Shown one piece after another: positions 6,378 through 7,268 of a stretch of DNA of 7,268 nt. The first letter of the stretch is position 1; the number at the start of each line of letters is the position of its first letter. The notes beneath the pieces are model-generated. The model ran no database searches. It saw only the letters and a program-made list of their open reading frames with translations, and was not told the DNA's origin. The stretch is taken from NCBI GenBank assembly GCA_030668045.1, contig DAOUUR010000114.1, positions 1 through 7,268 of the forward strand, in the 5' to 3' direction. Both the position numbers and the translations under genes were made by a program. This stretch comes from a bacterium. GTDB taxonomy: Bacteria; Zixibacteria; MSB-5A5; GN15; FEB-12.

Positions 6378-7022
6378 TTATTCTTCGGAAAACTGCTCAT
6401 CCATTTGCCGCCGGAGCTTTTCCAGCCGGGCAACATCTTCCTGTGGAATCTCTTTGACCGATCCAATCTGATGGGCAGCAATCAGAATTTGAGCGTAATG
6501 CTCCACCACTTCGTGCCGGCGGTACGCTTCCTCAAGAGTCCGGCCAATCGTCAGCAATCCGTGATTCCCAAGCAGGAAAGCAACGTGCTCATCGATAAAT
6601 GGAGCCAACGATTCAGCCACAGCCTCCGTACCGGGGAAAGCAAACGGCACCAAAGGAATGCGACCAACAAATAGCACCACCTCCGGTAATATATGCCGAG
6701 TCGGTTCGATCCCAACCGCAGCAAAAGCGGTAGCGTGGGGTGCGTGAGAATGAACACAGGCCGCAATTTCCGGCCGTGATTTGTAGATAGCAAGATGCAT
6801 CGGCAGTTCAGAACTTGGCCGACCTTCCCCGGCCATCTGGCGGCCATCGAGATCAACTGTAATCAACTGGTTGTTTTCGAGACTGCCTTTGGCCTCACCA
6901 GCAGGCGTGATGAAAATGCGATCGCCACCTGAGCGGGCTGAGATATTTCCGTCCGATCCGGCAACCATACCTCGCTGCCACAGTCGAGAGCCAACATCAA
7001 CAATCTCGCGCTGCAATTTCAT
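6378..7022 (-). CDS. Class II aldolase / adducin family protein (L-fuculose-phosphate aldolase type)
   Basis: This family uses zinc to cleave or form ketose 1-phosphates, yielding DHAP and an aldehyde, or in related branches acts as a dehydratase or epimerase. From the ATG at 7022 the protein has 214 residues; E. coli FucA has 215. Key residues fall at almost identical numbers: catalytic Glu72 in SSELPMHLAIY, zinc ligands His91 and His93 in VHSHAPHATA, and His154 in LGNHGLL. GNISAR (25-30) and IFITPAGE (36-43) match the phosphate-binding part. Alternative starts are 7034 (four residues longer) and 7139 (39 longer). The longest would add a sequence with no family similarity that overlaps candidate promoter elements, so I reject it. 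No Shine-Dalgarno is seen before any of the three. The exact substrate cannot be fixed. As first gene of a folate operon it may handle glycolaldehyde (inference). Confidence 0.9.
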   Translation of the reverse strand: MKLQREIVDVGSRLWQRGMVAGSDGNISARSGGDRIFITPAGEAKGSLENNQLITVDLDGRQMAGEGRPSSELPMHLAIYKSRPEIAACVHSHAPHATAFAAVGIEPTRHILPEVVLFVGRIPLVPFAFPGTEAVAESLAPFIDEHVAFLLGNHGLLTIGRTLEEAYRRHEVVEHYAQILIAAHQIGSVKEIPQEDVARLEKLRRQMDEQFSEE

Positions 7023-7043
7023 GTCTGGAGCCATCTGACTGTC

Positions 7044-7072
7044 AAAGTAGCCGCTAACAGAACAAAAGTCAA
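7044..7072 (-). promoter_or_regulatory. Candidate proximal promoter of the operon
   Basis: TTGACT (7072-7067), a 17-base spacer and TACTTT (7049-7044) form a sigma70-like pair. The -35 is good (5/6) and the -10 poor (3/6). The start point would fall only a few bases before the ATG at 7034, giving a nearly leaderless message, or one with a leader of about 15 bases for the ATG at 7022. This would fit the missing ribosome binding site. Confidence 0.4.
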
Positions 7073-7137
7073 CCCGCGCCGGCAGCGGCTCACCGCTTTT
7101 AGGACTACTCCACCGGAATTGGTAGACCGGGGCCAGC

Positions 7138-7167
7138 ATGATAGTCTTGTGCAGTGAAGGTTGTCGA
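7138..7167 (-). promoter_or_regulatory. Candidate distal promoter, -35 inside the palindromic element
   Basis: TCGACA (7167-7162; 5/6 to TTGACA), an 18-base spacer and TATCAT (7143-7138; 5/6 to TATAAT). The -35 is the outer edge of the palindrome arm. The -10 overlaps the ATG at 7139, so a transcript from here could not use that codon, which supports a downstream start for the aldolase gene. Confidence 0.4.
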
Positions 7168-7209
7168 AACCACGCCCCGAGCTTCGCTCGTGGCTCAGGG
7201 GTTTCGACA
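7162..7209. repeat. REP-like palindromic intergenic element
   Basis: The outer arms TGTCGAAACC (7162-7171) and GGTTTCGACA (7200-7209) are perfect inverted complements. Nested inside is a second hairpin, CGAGC-TTC-GCTCG (7178-7190). An alternative fold pairs CCCCGAGC (7175-7182) with GCTCAGGGG (7193-7201) with one bulged A. The size, nested stems and position upstream of an operon are typical of dispersed REP-type repeats. A copy number cannot be judged from this window, where it occurs once. Confidence 0.75.
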
Positions 7210-7268
7210 GAGGTCTGCAGCAGGCCGCTCTCAAGACAACCCGGTCGGAAATATACTCAAAAGGGGCA

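Larger units (their letters stand above)
2802..7022 (-). other. Predicted six-gene folate / pantothenate / salvage operon
   Basis: The aldolase, aminotransferase-fold protein, folB, folK, deoxynucleoside kinase and panB all read the same way. The junctions are a gap of 11, an overlap of 4, a gap of 22, an overlap of 20 and a gap of 3 nt, so a single transcript is likely. FolB and FolK supply folate, PanB spends a folate cofactor and the kinase salvages deoxynucleosides. Candidate promoters occur only before the aldolase. The operon prediction rests on spacing and co-orientation. Confidence 0.85.

Noticed and set aside
7019..7268. Minus-strand open frame reaching from the right edge to 7019
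   Set aside because: It translates straight through the palindromic element, is rich in Arg, Cys and Ser with no recognisable motif, and overlaps the aldolase start. It is most likely a chance frame.

Overview
The window looks like bacterial chromosome from an uncultured FCB-group lineage. Candidate division Zixibacteria or a relative is my best guess, based on style rather than a marker gene: a secreted protein with a fibronectin III-like 'LNWTAPGDDG' start, a DUF3078-type outer-membrane barrel protein, compact operons, mid-range GC, and palindromic repeats between genes. There is no rRNA, tRNA, CRISPR array, phage or IS gene. Every gene I can support lies on the minus strand, so transcription runs from right to left.

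Right to left: 7210-7268 has no supportable gene. A 48-bp palindromic (REP-like) element at 7162-7209 follows, then two candidate promoters. A tight six-gene operon covers 7022-2802: class II aldolase, an aminotransferase-fold protein, folB, folK, a deoxynucleoside kinase and panB. Its internal junctions are gaps of 22 nt or less, or overlaps (4 nt at aminotransferase/folB, 20 nt at folK/dNK). After a 153-bp gap comes a second pair: mscS, then a DUF3078-like barrel protein whose ribosome binding site touches the mscS stop codon. A 177-bp spacer with two related palindromes separates these from a KdgF-like single-domain cupin. At the left edge is the N-terminal part of a secreted fibronectin III-like protein whose 3' end lies outside the window.

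The operon makes metabolic sense. FolB and FolK are consecutive steps of dihydrofolate synthesis, PanB consumes 5,10-methylene-tetrahydrofolate to start pantothenate synthesis, and dNK salvages deoxynucleosides. FolB also releases glycolaldehyde, and FucA-type class II aldolases can use glycolaldehyde with DHAP, which suggests why the first gene sits here (inference).

The most unusual feature is the aminotransferase-fold protein. The segment that normally carries the PLP Schiff-base lysine and the phosphate-binding arginine is collinear with the family, but has Tyr232 in place of Lys and Pro240 in place of Arg. The gene is intact and keeps its Asn, Asp/Tyr and C-terminal Arg motifs. It is therefore probably a lysine-less pseudoenzyme or an enzyme with changed chemistry, retained inside a folate/pantothenate operon.
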